Positions 46,421 to 56,698 are shown, counted from the stretch's first letter. The stretch: DNA of 64,000 nucleotides from Campylobacter massiliensis (GCF_014253065.1 NZ_JACLZK010000002.1:248001-312000), one strand, 5' to 3'. Notes: generated by a model not told the origin, from the letters alone. Numbers and translations are program-made.

Positions 46421-48685
46421 ATGAGAATGACGAATCAGTTGATGAAATTTATGAACAACTACGACTATCAGACTAATATGAAAGCGCTTTACAAGCTAAA
46501 CAACCAAATGTCAACCGGTCTAAAAATCCAAAATTCTTTCGAGGACAGCAGCGTCTATAACGACGGCATGAGGCTTGATTACGAGGTTGCGACGCTTGAG
46601 CAGGTGCAAACGGCGACTTCAAAAGCGCAGCACTTTTCAAAAAATACCGATAAGGCTTTGGGCGAATTTAAGCAGCAGCTTGAGGGTTTTAAAACAAAGC
46701 TGGTTCAAGGCGCCAACGAAATCCACTCCAAAACATCGCGCGAAGCCATCGCAAACGACCTTCAGGGTATCAAAAATCATTTGGTAAATATCGCAAACAC
46801 CTCGATCAACGGACAGTTTTTATTTTCCGGAAGCGCGATAAATACAAAGCCTATAAACGGCGATACAAATGAATACTACGGCAATGCGCAGGCGATGAAA
46901 ACGGTAGGCGGAGCCCAGGTAAATTTGACTTACAACCAAAACGGGCAGGAGCTGTTTTTGGGCAAGGATGGCGATTATAATAAAAAAGTTACCTCCAACA
47001 CGATGCTAAAAGCACAAAATTTAGATGATAGAAACAAGACCGTTTACATCGATAGCGAGCATAAAATGCGCGATCTAATCGGTTTTAAATACGTAAAAGA
47101 CGAAAAAACTCTAACCAATCAAGATTTCACGGGTACGGGCGTGAGGCGGTTTCAAGATACGACCTTTTTCTTGCAGGGTAAAAAGCCAAACGGCACTAGC
47201 TTTACGAGCAAATTTAAGATGACATCGGACGCTTCAATAAATGACTTGCTGGAAAAAATCGGCACAGAATACGGCAACACTCCGACCAATAAAGTCGTCG
47301 AAGTAACGATAAATAATCAGGGTCAAATCAATGTAAAAGACCTAAGTAAAGGCAATCAGGTTATTGATTTTCATATGATAGCGGCAACTAAAAAGGTGGC
47401 AAATGCAGGAGATTTGACTGCGGCAAATATCAATGCAGCCTCAAATGCGTTTAATAACATTACGAATCTCACGGGCGGCAATCCTGCAAATTCGCTCGAA
47501 GCTAGGGTGCGGTTAAATCCTGACGACTATGAAATCACGGAATTTGTAAAAAGCAAATACGAAGACTTAAGTGGAGCTACTACAAACGCTTACGACTACG
47601 ACAAGATAAATTTTAAACAAGAGGGTAGAAATTTAATAGGCACCGTATCGCAAGTAGAGCGAGGCAGCGGTAAATTTGCCGACGATAACACAACGTTAAG
47701 TCAAGTCGTCGGAGCCAAAAATTTATATGAGGGCGAACGGGATAAATATAACATAAACGGCCAAGAGCTACAAATGCAAATAAAATCAAAAAGCGGATCC
47801 ACCTATGATGTACTCATTAAATTTGGCGCGCCTACACCTCCGGCTACATCGGGAAATGCCACGGTTAATATAGCGCAAGTAACTGATAACAACGGTAATC
47901 CAATTGCTCCTGTAACTCATTATAACGGACCGGTTTGGGATAGTTTTTATAACGACACCACAAACCCGCCGACGACCGAAGGCAGGAATACGCAGTCAAA
48001 AGATATGACTTTTAGGCAGTTAAACGATATCATCGGTATGGTCGCTAGCGATAGTATGCCCGCTGGTAATACATTTAACGATTACAAACAAGCCATCGCA
48101 AATTCACAAGGCAGCGTCGAGGCAAATATGGACCATAGGGGCCGAATAAAAGTAACCGACAAGCAAAATGCCGTTACGCCGATAAAAGTCGGAATTTACG
48201 ACAATAGAAATGTCGATAAATTTGCGGGCGACAGCACCGGCACGACTCCTGCAACAAAGCAAGGAGAAGGTTCGCTGTGGAGCTTTTCTGCAAACAACGG
48301 CGTTGAGATAGATAGCCCTAGCGTGGATATTTTTGATGACTTAGATAGGATGATAGAGGCCGTTAGAAGCGGTCAGTACCGTGCCGATAGCGATGGCGAG
48401 CATCCGCGTAACTCAGGTATCCAAGGCGCGATCGAGAGGATAGACCACATCGCCGATCACGTGAGCAAAATCCACACCAAGGTGGGCGCTCAAAGCGCGG
48501 CGCTAGCGGACACCAACACTCGCGCTAGCATCATGGAGGTAAACGTAAAAACCGTCAAAGCCGACATCACAAATGCCGACTACGGCGAGACCTATATGAA
48601 TCTCATGCAAAAAATGATGTCGTATCAGGCGATGTTGCAGTCCGTGGCGAAGATAAATCAGCTCTCGTTATTAAACTATATGTAA
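46421..48685 (+). CDS. flgL: Flagellar hook-associated protein FlgL
   Basis: The 754-residue product has the flagellin-like N-terminus (MRMTNQLMKFMNNYDYQTNM, LYKLNNQMSTGLKI, NTSINGQFLFSGS) and the C-terminal ADTNTRASIMEVNVKTV...QLSLLNYM helix that forms the filament core; a long variable central domain lies between. FlgL links hook and filament. It is longer than enterobacterial FlgL, as usual in Campylobacter. ATG 46421 has AAGGA upstream and follows the sigma-54 promoter. I recall flgL beside ftsK in C. jejuni too. Confidence 0.92.
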   Translation: MRMTNQLMKFMNNYDYQTNMKALYKLNNQMSTGLKIQNSFEDSSVYNDGMRLDYEVATLEQVQTATSKAQHFSKNTDKALGEFKQQLEGFKTKLVQGANEIHSKTSREAIANDLQGIKNHLVNIANTSINGQFLFSGSAINTKPINGDTNEYYGNAQAMKTVGGAQVNLTYNQNGQELFLGKDGDYNKKVTSNTMLKAQNLDDRNKTVYIDSEHKMRDLIGFKYVKDEKTLTNQDFTGTGVRRFQDTTFFLQGKKPNGTSFTSKFKMTSDASINDLLEKIGTEYGNTPTNKVVEVTINNQGQINVKDLSKGNQVIDFHMIAATKKVANAGDLTAANINAASNAFNNITNLTGGNPANSLEARVRLNPDDYEITEFVKSKYEDLSGATTNAYDYDKINFKQEGRNLIGTVSQVERGSGKFADDNTTLSQVVGAKNLYEGERDKYNINGQELQMQIKSKSGSTYDVLIKFGAPTPPATSGNATVNIAQVTDNNGNPIAPVTHYNGPVWDSFYNDTTNPPTTEGRNTQSKDMTFRQLNDIIGMVASDSMPAGNTFNDYKQAIANSQGSVEANMDHRGRIKVTDKQNAVTPIKVGIYDNRNVDKFAGDSTGTTPATKQGEGSLWSFSANNGVEIDSPSVDIFDDLDRMIEAVRSGQYRADSDGEHPRNSGIQGAIERIDHIADHVSKIHTKVGAQSAALADTNTRASIMEVNVKTVKADITNADYGETYMNLMQKMMSYQAMLQSVAKINQLSLLNYM

Positions 48686-48824
48686 AAACTCGCTATAATC
48701 TACCGTTTTATTAAAGTTTTGTTATCAAAGCGAGCGGAGCGAAAATGGGGTCAAATTTGATAAATTCGGCTCTAAAATTCGCTCTCCCGCAAATTTAAAT
48801 TTACTAAATTTAAAAGGACGCGCC

Positions 48825-50969
48825 ATTTTAAGAGAATCGGTTTTAGTCGTAGTCGTTTGTTTTTTGATATTTTTTGGGATTGCTACCATCGCACCAGCGG
48901 CAAATTTCGTCGGTAGCTTCGGCAACGCGATCGGGCTTTGGAACTTCAAGCTTTTTGGCTTTATAGCTTACGTTTATCCTTTTGTTTTTATATTTTTTGC
49001 ATACTATATTTACAAATATTTTAACGGCTTTAATGCCGAATTTGCTCAGACGACGCTTGGAGCGGCACTGCTATTTTTGGCGTTTTTGATGTTTCAATCA
49101 GGTGCGGACGCTAGCTACGGCGGACTGGTCGCAAACAGCATAAATGATGCGCTAAAAGACGTCGCCGGCGTGATAGGCATGTGGGTCTTTATCGTGATGC
49201 TTTTTGTGCTGAGCTTTGGTCTCATCGCGCAGGACAACATCATAGCTATCCTAAAAAAGGCTTTTGTAGAACCCAGCTACAATGAGGATAAATTTGAAAA
49301 TATGGGCGATGTTAAACCAAAATCGCAAAAAAAACCTAGACAAATCAAAAAGCCTAAAGCTCAAAGCGAGTTAAATTTGAGCGAGGAAAACAGCGAAAAG
49401 CTAGAGGACGAAGACGAGCCGGACGATGAAGACGATGCGCAGGATGAAAGCGAGTCAAATTTAGAAGAAAAAAGTACGGTCACGATAAACGGCGTCGAGA
49501 TCCTAAACGAAGTCGCCGAAAATAAAAAGCTACTCGAACAAATGGAAAAAGGCAAGGTCGAAAAGCCTAAGGATTTTGCGTTGCCGCCGCTTAAATTTCT
49601 AAACGATCCGCCAAAGCGCTCGCACAGCGTAAACGAAGCCGAGATCGATCAAAAGATCTCCGATCTGCTCGATAAGCTGCGCAAATTTAAAATAGACGGC
49701 GACGTCGTGCGCACTTACACGGGTCCGATCGTTACGACGTTTGAGTTTCGTCAGGCGCCTCATATCAAGGTGAGTAAAATTTTAACCCTGCAAGACGACC
49801 TCGCGATGGCTCTGCGCGCTCAGACTATCCGCATCCAGGCGCCGATACCGGGCAAAGACGTCGTAGGCATCGAGGTTCCGAACAAAAACATCGAGACCGT
49901 ATACCTAAAAGAAATTTTAGATAGCGAGGTTTTCAAAAACTCGAGCAGTCCGCTAACTATCGCGCTAGGCAAGGATATCGTCGGTGCGCCCTTTGTCACC
50001 GATCTAAAAAAGCTGCCTCACCTGCTAATCGCGGGCACGACGGGTTCCGGTAAGAGCGTGGGTATAAACGCGATGCTGCTAAGCCTGCTATATCGCAACA
50101 GTCCGCAGACGCTACGCCTGATGATGATAGATCCAAAGATGCTTGAGTTTAGCATCTATAACGACATCCCACACCTGCTAACTCCGGTTATCACGCAGGC
50201 CAAGCAGGCCATCACCGCGCTATCAAATATGGTCGCCGAGATGGAGCGCCGCAACCAGATCATGAGCCGCACGCGCACCAAAAACATCGAAAGCTACAAC
50301 GAAAAAATGAAAGAGGAGGGCGGAGAGCAGTTCCCGTATATCGTCGTGATCATCGACGAGCTAGCCGATCTCATGATGACTAGCGGCAAGGACGTGGAGC
50401 TATACATCGGGCGTCTAGCGCAGATGGCCAGAGCTAGCGGCATACATCTCATAGTAGCCACGCAGCGCCCGAGCGTCGATGTCGTGACAGGGCTAATCAA
50501 GGCAAATTTACCTAGCCGTATCAGCTACCGCGTCGGTCAGCGCATCGATAGCAAGGTAATCTTGGATCAAATGGGCGCGGAGAGCCTGCTGGGACGCGGC
50601 GATATGCTATTTACGCCTCCGGGAAGCCCCGGCGTCATCAGACTGCACGCGCCGTTTGCTAGCGAAAAAGAGATCGACACGATAGTAAATTTCCTAAAAG
50701 CTCAGCAAGAGGTGGTCTACGACGAGAGATTTCTAGCCGAGGAGGGCGCTAGCGGAGGTGCAGGCGGCGGTACTGCGATCGCGGGCGAGCTAGACGAGCT
50801 CTACGAAGAGGCCAAAGAGATCGTGTTAAGCGAGCAAAAAACCTCGATCAGCTATCTGCAACGCCGCCTAAAAATCGGTTACAACCGTGCAGCTACGATA
50901 ATCGAACAGATGGAGCAAATGGGCGTGCTAAGCCCGATGAACGCAAAAGGGCAGAGGGATATTTTGTAA
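48825..50969 (+). CDS. ftsK: DNA translocase FtsK, likely ATT start
   Basis: The protein of about 714 residues has N-terminal membrane helices, an acidic linker (about 155-210) and a C-terminal motor with Walker A GTTGSGKSVG, Walker B YIVVIIDELADLMM and a gamma winged helix (SYLQRRLKIGYNRAATIIEQME). FtsK resolves and pumps chromosomes at the septum. AAAGGA at 48813-48818 points six bases ahead to ATT 48825, giving LRESVLVVVVCFLIFFG; the first standard codon in frame is TTG 48864, which would cut the first helix. I therefore place the start at ATT, with moderate confidence. Confidence 0.88.
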   Translation: MLRESVLVVVVCFLIFFGIATIAPAANFVGSFGNAIGLWNFKLFGFIAYVYPFVFIFFAYYIYKYFNGFNAEFAQTTLGAALLFLAFLMFQSGADASYGGLVANSINDALKDVAGVIGMWVFIVMLFVLSFGLIAQDNIIAILKKAFVEPSYNEDKFENMGDVKPKSQKKPRQIKKPKAQSELNLSEENSEKLEDEDEPDDEDDAQDESESNLEEKSTVTINGVEILNEVAENKKLLEQMEKGKVEKPKDFALPPLKFLNDPPKRSHSVNEAEIDQKISDLLDKLRKFKIDGDVVRTYTGPIVTTFEFRQAPHIKVSKILTLQDDLAMALRAQTIRIQAPIPGKDVVGIEVPNKNIETVYLKEILDSEVFKNSSSPLTIALGKDIVGAPFVTDLKKLPHLLIAGTTGSGKSVGINAMLLSLLYRNSPQTLRLMMIDPKMLEFSIYNDIPHLLTPVITQAKQAITALSNMVAEMERRNQIMSRTRTKNIESYNEKMKEEGGEQFPYIVVIIDELADLMMTSGKDVELYIGRLAQMARASGIHLIVATQRPSVDVVTGLIKANLPSRISYRVGQRIDSKVILDQMGAESLLGRGDMLFTPPGSPGVIRLHAPFASEKEIDTIVNFLKAQQEVVYDERFLAEEGASGGAGGGTAIAGELDELYEEAKEIVLSEQKTSISYLQRRLKIGYNRAATIIEQMEQMGVLSPMNAKGQRDIL

Positions 50970-51203
50970 ATTTGGCTCAAATTTACGAGCAAGTGCCGGC
51001 TGTATTTATTTTTGGGTTGGTGCCGTTAAATTTGAGAATAGGCGTCCGCTACGAGCGACCGGCTTTGCGCCGTGCTGTGAAGTTTTGCGCGTTTAAATCA
51101 AAATTTAGTATTTTTATCTAATTGCGGTATATTTAAATTTACCGACTGAATTTACGGTCAAATTTTAAGCTCGTCGTTGGCAAAATTTACTCCCGAAGCA
51201 AAA

Positions 51204-52148
51204 TTATTTATAAACGTCAAGGCTTAAATTTAACTCGTCTATGACGCGTAATAGCCACAGGATCTCGTCTTTTATGGCCTGCGCATCAGAAAGGCTTAGC
51301 GGCGGGTCTAATAGTGAACTTTCAAAACGGTTTTTTGCACCGTTTAAAAAGAGATAGAATTTATTGTCCATAAACGCCGCGCTTAGCGATACGGCACTGT
51401 CAAAACCCTGCTTAACCTCGCGTAGGCGTTGCATAAAACCGGGGCTTAAAAGATAGCGCGCTTCTATTTTGTCGTCGGTAAATACGCGAAATTCGTCGTT
51501 AAACTCTGTATCGTCAAGTATCTCTTTTTCGCCAGATATTTTCGTATTTAGCACCTTTTTGTCGGCTAGTATCGTTTGTCCTTTGAAATTTTTATAAAAC
51601 TCGCAGACTAGTACTGTACCGTTAAAGTCCATGTATTCGTCGTATATGACTTTGCTTACTCTCAAAAGCGCCAGATAAGGGTTTTTTGAGCCGTTTGAGT
51701 CATATGTTTTTTCTACTTTTATAGCCTCGCTTAATTGAAATTTGACATTAGCGTAAGTACCGCTTATTTGGTCTTCGCCGTAAAAATTTACGCGCCTGTA
51801 TATTCCGCTTTTATAAAATTCGTTTGCGCTGATGCCTTTTTGAGGCTCGTATGTAAAATTGCTATCTATATCAGCAATTACCGTGCTAACAAAAACATTT
51901 TTGTAGAAGCTTCTATACTCTTCCAGTGTTTTTTCTACTTTTGGAATTCTCGGCGTGACATATATTGGGATGGCTGCAAATAAAAGAAAGAATATTTCAA
52001 AGCGTCGCTCCATAATAATAAAAAGTAGTATCGGCGCGACAAATGTCGTTATAGTCATAAATGTAGCGTATTTTTTGACTATTTTTTTACACTCATTTTG
52101 CTTTTGCGTTACGGTGGCGATAGCTTCTTTTATTTTTTGATTTCTCAT
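51204..52148 (-). CDS. DUF3137 membrane protein
   Basis: The 314-residue product has two hydrophobic segments near the N-terminus (about 28-45 and 50-68) and a C-terminal domain typical of DUF3137 proteins (FYGEDQISGTYANVKFQLSEA, VLVCEFYKNFKGQT). Function unknown. It overlaps truA by four bases, so it is in the same operon. Between ftsK and this gene (50970-51203) no gene is seen. Confidence 0.75.
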   Translation of the reverse strand: MRNQKIKEAIATVTQKQNECKKIVKKYATFMTITTFVAPILLFIIMERRFEIFFLLFAAIPIYVTPRIPKVEKTLEEYRSFYKNVFVSTVIADIDSNFTYEPQKGISANEFYKSGIYRRVNFYGEDQISGTYANVKFQLSEAIKVEKTYDSNGSKNPYLALLRVSKVIYDEYMDFNGTVLVCEFYKNFKGQTILADKKVLNTKISGEKEILDDTEFNDEFRVFTDDKIEARYLLSPGFMQRLREVKQGFDSAVSLSAAFMDNKFYLFLNGAKNRFESSLLDPPLSLSDAQAIKDEILWLLRVIDELNLSLDVYK

Positions 52149-53128
52149 TCGTAAAAAACTCGGTTTAGATAAAGGCCGTTTGGCGGCGCGGGGATACGAG
52201 TGAGCGGCTTTTGCTCGTAGATAGCTTGGCGCAAAAGCTCTTTTGCTTTGAGGAAATTTGCATCGCGGCAGTTGTTTGCGACTTTGTTTAAATTTGAGTT
52301 TTTAGCGTCAAATTTTGAAGCGACGCAAACCGCATGTTCGGCTGTCAAATTTGCGTTTTTTTCAAATTTCGCCAAATTTACGCTTTCGTGACTTGCCGTC
52401 AGGATGTTATCGCGGCTTTTTTTGTTTAAATTTGCGTCCAAATTTGCCGCCTCTGCGCGCTCAAATTTAAACTCGTGTGCCTGGGTTTGTCTAAATTTAC
52501 CGCTTTTGGCAAGCTCAAGCGCCTTTAAAACGCTAGCGACCATGAGGCGAACCTGGGCTCGCAAAAAGCCGTTTGCTTTAAAAACGATAATCGTTCGTTC
52601 GCCGCGCTCGTAGCAAAACGCCTTTGCAACGCGCCGCACCGGGCTTTTGACGTCGCTGCCAAGCTTCATAAATGCGCTAAAATCGTGCTCGCCGACAAAA
52701 AGCGCGAGTAGTTCGTTTGCTAAATTTGGGTCAAATTTTGGTAAAAAAGTCTCGTAAGGCGACAAAAAAGGCGAAAACTCGCCGTGATTAATCACGTATC
52801 GATATGCGCGCGCCGTGGCGTCGTATCGCGGATGAAAGTCGTCTTTAACGCGGCTTATAAATTTAACGTGAATGGCTGGATGGGCGTGGCGGTTGATGAG
52901 AGCTCTGAGATGCGCAAAGTCCCTAAAATGCTCGCCACACTCCACGCAGGCGACTTGATTGTTTGCGTGCACGCCCTTATCGGTGCGCGAGCTGGAGATT
53001 ATCTTGCTAAAAATGCCCATGTGCGCTAGGGCTGCGCCCAGAGCGTCCTCGACGCCGTTTTCGTGCGGCTGGATCTGCGAGCCCTGAAATTTCGACCCGT
53101 CGTAGCTAAAAACGAGTTTAAGCCGCAC
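52145..53128 (-). CDS. truA: tRNA pseudouridine(38-40) synthase TruA
   Basis: The 327-residue product makes pseudouridine in the anticodon arm of tRNAs. It has the family's FSYDGSKFQGSQIQP, the catalytic SSRTDKGVHANNQVA (Asp60 probable nucleophile), and GEHDFSAF near the middle. About 50 residues near 230-290 form an insert unusual for the family, rich in Asn, Lys and Ala. It starts one base after the end of the permease gene. Confidence 0.92.
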   Translation of the reverse strand: MRLKLVFSYDGSKFQGSQIQPHENGVEDALGAALAHMGIFSKIISSSRTDKGVHANNQVACVECGEHFRDFAHLRALINRHAHPAIHVKFISRVKDDFHPRYDATARAYRYVINHGEFSPFLSPYETFLPKFDPNLANELLALFVGEHDFSAFMKLGSDVKSPVRRVAKAFCYERGERTIIVFKANGFLRAQVRLMVASVLKALELAKSGKFRQTQAHEFKFERAEAANLDANLNKKSRDNILTASHESVNLAKFEKNANLTAEHAVCVASKFDAKNSNLNKVANNCRDANFLKAKELLRQAIYEQKPLTRIPAPPNGLYLNRVFYE

Positions 53129-54154
53129 TTAGTATCTTTTTAAAATTTTAGCCCTAAAGCTAAAAATCGAGGCAATGAAAAATAATAAAAATATCGCCGC
53201 AATCGCTATAAAAACGCGCGAACTAAAGAGCATAATGAGCGTAAAATACCCGAATAGCACGCCAAATATCCCAAAATACACAAAGCCTTTTTCGTAGCGG
53301 TAGGTCACGATACCAAGGCTCAAAGCAAAAAGCGTCGTCGCTAGCGGGAAAAGCGCGATGAGAACGTAGGTTGCGAAGTCTTTGGCGCGCTTTTTATCCT
53401 CGCTCATCGCTTGCCAATACTGCACAAACGACTTCGTCTGTGCTACGCTGTCCTCTTGGGCGGTACTGATTTTCATAGTACCAAAGTCTGTTTTGTGCCA
53501 CGAGGCATCCCTGATATCGTAAATTTTGCCGTCTGATAGCGTGAACTCAAGAACGGCATTGTTGTTAGTTAGGCGAGCGTTTTTAGCAAGGACGAATCGG
53601 TGCGCGCCTTCTTTTGGCGAATAAAGCGTCACGCCCTCGTAAAGAGTGCCGTTTTCGTCACTCTTTTCGTTTTGGATAAAGACCATCCAGTCGGAAAATT
53701 TTTGCCCGAATTCGGTCGTTTTTAAATTTAGCTTGGCGACGGTTTTTTTATATGAGACGAAATTTGAGTTTAGTTCTGCAGCTGTAGGGATCAGCACTAT
53801 CGCGGTGACTATTAAAAAGGTCGAAACCGCGCCACTAACGATGAGGAAAAATTTAGCGATCCTAACGGGCGAATATCCGAGCGTAAAAAGTACGATGCTC
53901 TCGTTTTCGCGAGAAAGCCTGAAAAACATAAGCGCAAGCGATGCAAAAAACGCGATCGGTACGGTAAAAAGCAGTACTCTAGGCAGCATAAACATATAAA
54001 GTTTAAAAAGCTCTGAAAATGAGATCTCGATATATGAGGTGATACGTGCGATCTGGATAAAAAACACGATCGACATGATGAGAAAAAGCGTCGCAAACAT
54101 CGACGCAAACGTACCTAGAAAATTTGAGAAAAGATAACGCGCCGTCCTATCCAT
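53129..54154 (-). CDS. LptF/LptG family permease (YjgP/YjgQ)
   Basis: The product of 341 residues has three N-terminal membrane helices, a periplasmic beta-rich domain (about 130-245) and three C-terminal helices, as in LptF/LptG, the membrane subunits of the lipopolysaccharide exporter. I chose ATG 54154 (MDRTARYLFSNFLG) over 54196 because family members begin with this segment. It overlaps the prepilin peptidase stop by eight bases. Which of LptF or LptG it is remains unsure. Confidence 0.82.
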   Translation of the reverse strand: MDRTARYLFSNFLGTFASMFATLFLIMSIVFFIQIARITSYIEISFSELFKLYMFMLPRVLLFTVPIAFFASLALMFFRLSRENESIVLFTLGYSPVRIAKFFLIVSGAVSTFLIVTAIVLIPTAAELNSNFVSYKKTVAKLNLKTTEFGQKFSDWMVFIQNEKSDENGTLYEGVTLYSPKEGAHRFVLAKNARLTNNNAVLEFTLSDGKIYDIRDASWHKTDFGTMKISTAQEDSVAQTKSFVQYWQAMSEDKKRAKDFATYVLIALFPLATTLFALSLGIVTYRYEKGFVYFGIFGVLFGYFTLIMLFSSRVFIAIAAIFLLFFIASIFSFRAKILKRY

Positions 54155-54953
54155 AAATGAGCCCCAAGATGTAGATAAACCAATCCTTAAACGCATAAAC
54201 TATAAGCGTAGCAAGGCTCAAAAACGGCACGAAAGGCAGCTCGTATCCGCGCTTTCGTACGATAACGTATGCGGGCAGCGTCAGCAGCGCCGAGACGTAG
54301 ATCGCCATGAGACCGAGCTTGATACCCAAAATCGCACCCATAACGCCCGCAATAAAAATATCTGCAGAACCCATGGCTTCGCGCTTAAGAGCTAGACTAA
54401 CGACTGCGCGAAGTAGCCAAAAAGCAAACATAAAAATCGCGGCGTTTATAAACGAATCAAATGCGCGTAAAAGCCCCTCCGAGTCAAAAGAGGTGGGAAG
54501 ATTAAATCCGTAAAGTAGCGAAAATGCGACGCTGGCAAAAAGCAGCGGATCGGGAACGGCTTTGTAGCGAAAATCAATAAGGCTAAGCGCTAGCAGCAAG
54601 ATAAAGCAGATACCAAGCATCGCCGCCTTGAAAATCGCGCCGTAAAAGCCGTCTGCAAACATCTCTAGCCCGCGCGTTTCATAAAAATACGCAAGCACGC
54701 AAAGTAGGGCGCTAGCGAGTTCTACGAGCGGATACTGAAAGCTGATTTTTTCGCCGCAAAACGCGCATTTGCCGCGCAAAAACAGCCACGCGAAAATCGG
54801 GACGTTGTGATACGGCTTTAGCGGCGTTTTACAGCTTTGGCAGTGCGAGGCGGGGAAATTTATGCTCTCGCCACGCGGCATGCGGTAGATTAAGACGTTG
54901 CTAAAACTGCCGACTACGGCGCCCAATATAAAAAATAAAACGGCGAAAATCAT
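54147..54953 (-). CDS. Prepilin peptidase (type IV leader peptidase)
   Basis: The 268-residue product has the zinc-site CxxC pairs (CQSCKTPL, CAFCGEKI), SFSNVLIYRMPRGES and the aspartate-protease-like motifs SLIDFRYKAVPD and GSADIFIAGVMGA, with eight hydrophobic segments. It cleaves and methylates type IV pilin-like preproteins. No pilin gene is in this window, so its substrates, probably competence pseudopilins, are elsewhere. Confidence 0.9.
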   Translation of the reverse strand: MIFAVLFFILGAVVGSFSNVLIYRMPRGESINFPASHCQSCKTPLKPYHNVPIFAWLFLRGKCAFCGEKISFQYPLVELASALLCVLAYFYETRGLEMFADGFYGAIFKAAMLGICFILLLALSLIDFRYKAVPDPLLFASVAFSLLYGFNLPTSFDSEGLLRAFDSFINAAIFMFAFWLLRAVVSLALKREAMGSADIFIAGVMGAILGIKLGLMAIYVSALLTLPAYVIVRKRGYELPFVPFLSLATLIVYAFKDWFIYILGLIYG

Positions 54954-55314
54954 AACTCTCCTATTTAAATTTATTCCGTTTTTGCGGTTTTTATGCCAAA
55001 TTTTCGGCTTTTTAAACCAAATCGCGACGTTTCAAAAGATAATCTTTGCTTAAAATTGCTTATTTATCGCGTTAATTTGATCTAAAATTCGCCTCGTCAT
55101 TTTGCGCCGCAAAATACAAAAACACAAAATTTAAAGGCGATTTTAGCGAAATATTGCCTTGAATGATTTTAAATTTAAAGATTTCGGTTAAAAATTTATG
55201 CAAAAAGGCGCTTCGGCAAGGCTTTTGGCTCGTAAAATTAAAAGCCTTTTGTCTTGAGCGGATAAAGTAAAACGGCGTAAATTTAAAAAACAGTGACAGC
55301 CAAAAGCTCAAATT
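54954..55314. other. 361-base gap without a supported gene
   Basis: The stretch between the prepilin peptidase and uppS is AT-rich with many AAATTT runs. One minus-strand frame (55072-55311) would code 79 residues rich in Phe, Ser and Lys, without a ribosome site or family; I do not call it. No clear promoter or hairpin was found. Confidence 0.5.
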
Positions 55315-56016
55315 TTATAGTCCGCCAAACCTTCTATCTTTTTTCTTAAACTTAGCCGTTATCAAGGCTAGCTCCTCGCGCGTAAAATCGGGCCAAAGCG
55401 TGGGCGTAAAGGCAAACTCGGCGTAGCTAGCCTGCCAAAGCATAAAATTTGACAGCCTCTGCTCGCCGCCGGTGCGCACGAGAAGGTCGATGGGCGTGGG
55501 CTCATCGAGGCAAGTTTGCAGGCTGTCTTCGCTTAAATTTAGAGTTAGGTTTTGGGCGTCAAACTCTCCTCCATTTTTCTCGCAAAATCTCCTAAAAGCT
55601 CTTAAAATTTCATCTTTGGCCCCATAGTTTAGGGCTAAATTTAGCTTTAGCCGCGAGTTTTGCGCGGTGGCGTTTTTGATCTCATTTATCTCGTTTTTTA
55701 GCTTATCGCTTAGCGGGCTTTCGTCGCCTATGACGTTAAATTTGATACCGTTTTTGATAAAGCTCTCGCGTTTTGAGAGCAAAAATTTATGCAAAAGATC
55801 CATCAAAAACGCCACTTCGCTTTTTGGGCGCTTCCAGTTTTCGGTGCTAAATGCATAAAGACTCAGTATCGCCACGCCCTCGTCGATGCAAAACTCGCAC
55901 ATCTGCTCCACGACGTTCGCGCCCGTTTCGTGCCCTTTAGTGCGTAGCAAACCGCGGCGCTTGGCCCATCTGCCGTTGCCGTCCATGATGATAGCTAGGT
56001 GATTTAGCTCGTTCAT
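55315..56016 (-). CDS. uppS: Undecaprenyl diphosphate synthase
   Basis: The 233-residue product makes the C55 lipid carrier for cell-wall polymers. It has the family's LAIIMDGNGRWAKRRG (catalytic Asp), GHETGANVVE, LYAFSTENWKRP and the C-terminal DLLVRTGGEQRLSNFMLWQ, PDFTREEL and RRFGG. I chose ATG 56016, six codons in, because it follows the previous stop by one base and matches the conserved N-terminus. Confidence 0.95.
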   Translation of the reverse strand: MNELNHLAIIMDGNGRWAKRRGLLRTKGHETGANVVEQMCEFCIDEGVAILSLYAFSTENWKRPKSEVAFLMDLLHKFLLSKRESFIKNGIKFNVIGDESPLSDKLKNEINEIKNATAQNSRLKLNLALNYGAKDEILRAFRRFCEKNGGEFDAQNLTLNLSEDSLQTCLDEPTPIDLLVRTGGEQRLSNFMLWQASYAEFAFTPTLWPDFTREELALITAKFKKKDRRFGGL

Positions 56017-56017
56017 T

Positions 56018-56698
56018 TTAGCCCTTAAAATCAATTATTTTGCCGTTTGGATCAAAAAAAGCGGCGATGTTTCGCGTCGTTTGCGCTTCGCAGTCAAACT
56101 CACCTCGCAAAAGCCTAGCGACCTTGTCAAACGGCGTTTGTGCGCTGATTATCCTGGCGCCTTTTAGCGTGAAAATAATCGGAGCGAAATTTGAAAAAAC
56201 GAGGTAAATTTGACTCGTGCGGGCTCCGTCAAATTTCATCTGAAAAACGCCTTTTACGCCGTTATAAACAAACGAAATATTAATGATATTTTTTTGCAGC
56301 GCAAGCAGCATCTGAGCTAGGTTTTCAAACGTTTCTCGCGAGTCTGCCGCGCTAAGACCGTTAAATATATATTCATAAAACCAGTTTAGATCGGGCTCGC
56401 TTATCAGCCTTTCTATTAGCGCAAGTCCGTCGGGTGCGGCGTAGGATAAGCTCGGCTTTTTAAAGAGATTTCTTATCACGATATTTTCGGTGCCGCTTGC
56501 GATCTCGCCCCAGTATTCGCCGTCCACATCGAGGCTTTTCATACTTTTCGTGCTTAGGATTTTGTTGCCCATTTTGAGATTGTAGCGATTATAGCCCGTC
56601 TTTTCTGCGACTTTGATACTGATGGGCAGGCTCGCGTTTAGAGCCGTGCCCGCGCCGCCGCTTGCGATTTTTTGCACTCGTGAGACAGGATTTATCAT
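56018..56698 (-). CDS. Conserved hypothetical protein between coaBC and uppS
   Basis: The 226-residue product has a first half with LKMGNKILSTKSMKSLDVDGEYWGEI and a second half of strands and helices (IINISFVYNGVKGVFQMKFDG). I recognise no family. It overlaps coaBC by four bases and precedes uppS by one, so it is in their operon. I recall a gene of similar size in this position in C. jejuni. Confidence 0.72.
   Translation of the reverse strand: MINPVSRVQKIASGGAGTALNASLPISIKVAEKTGYNRYNLKMGNKILSTKSMKSLDVDGEYWGEIASGTENIVIRNLFKKPSLSYAAPDGLALIERLISEPDLNWFYEYIFNGLSAADSRETFENLAQMLLALQKNIINISFVYNGVKGVFQMKFDGARTSQIYLVFSNFAPIIFTLKGARIISAQTPFDKVARLLRGEFDCEAQTTRNIAAFFDPNGKIIDFKG

Noticed and set aside
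55072-55311. A 79-residue minus-strand open frame between the prepilin peptidase gene and uppS
   Set aside because: Rich in Phe, Ser and Lys as expected of translated AT-rich DNA, with no ribosome site or recognisable domain.
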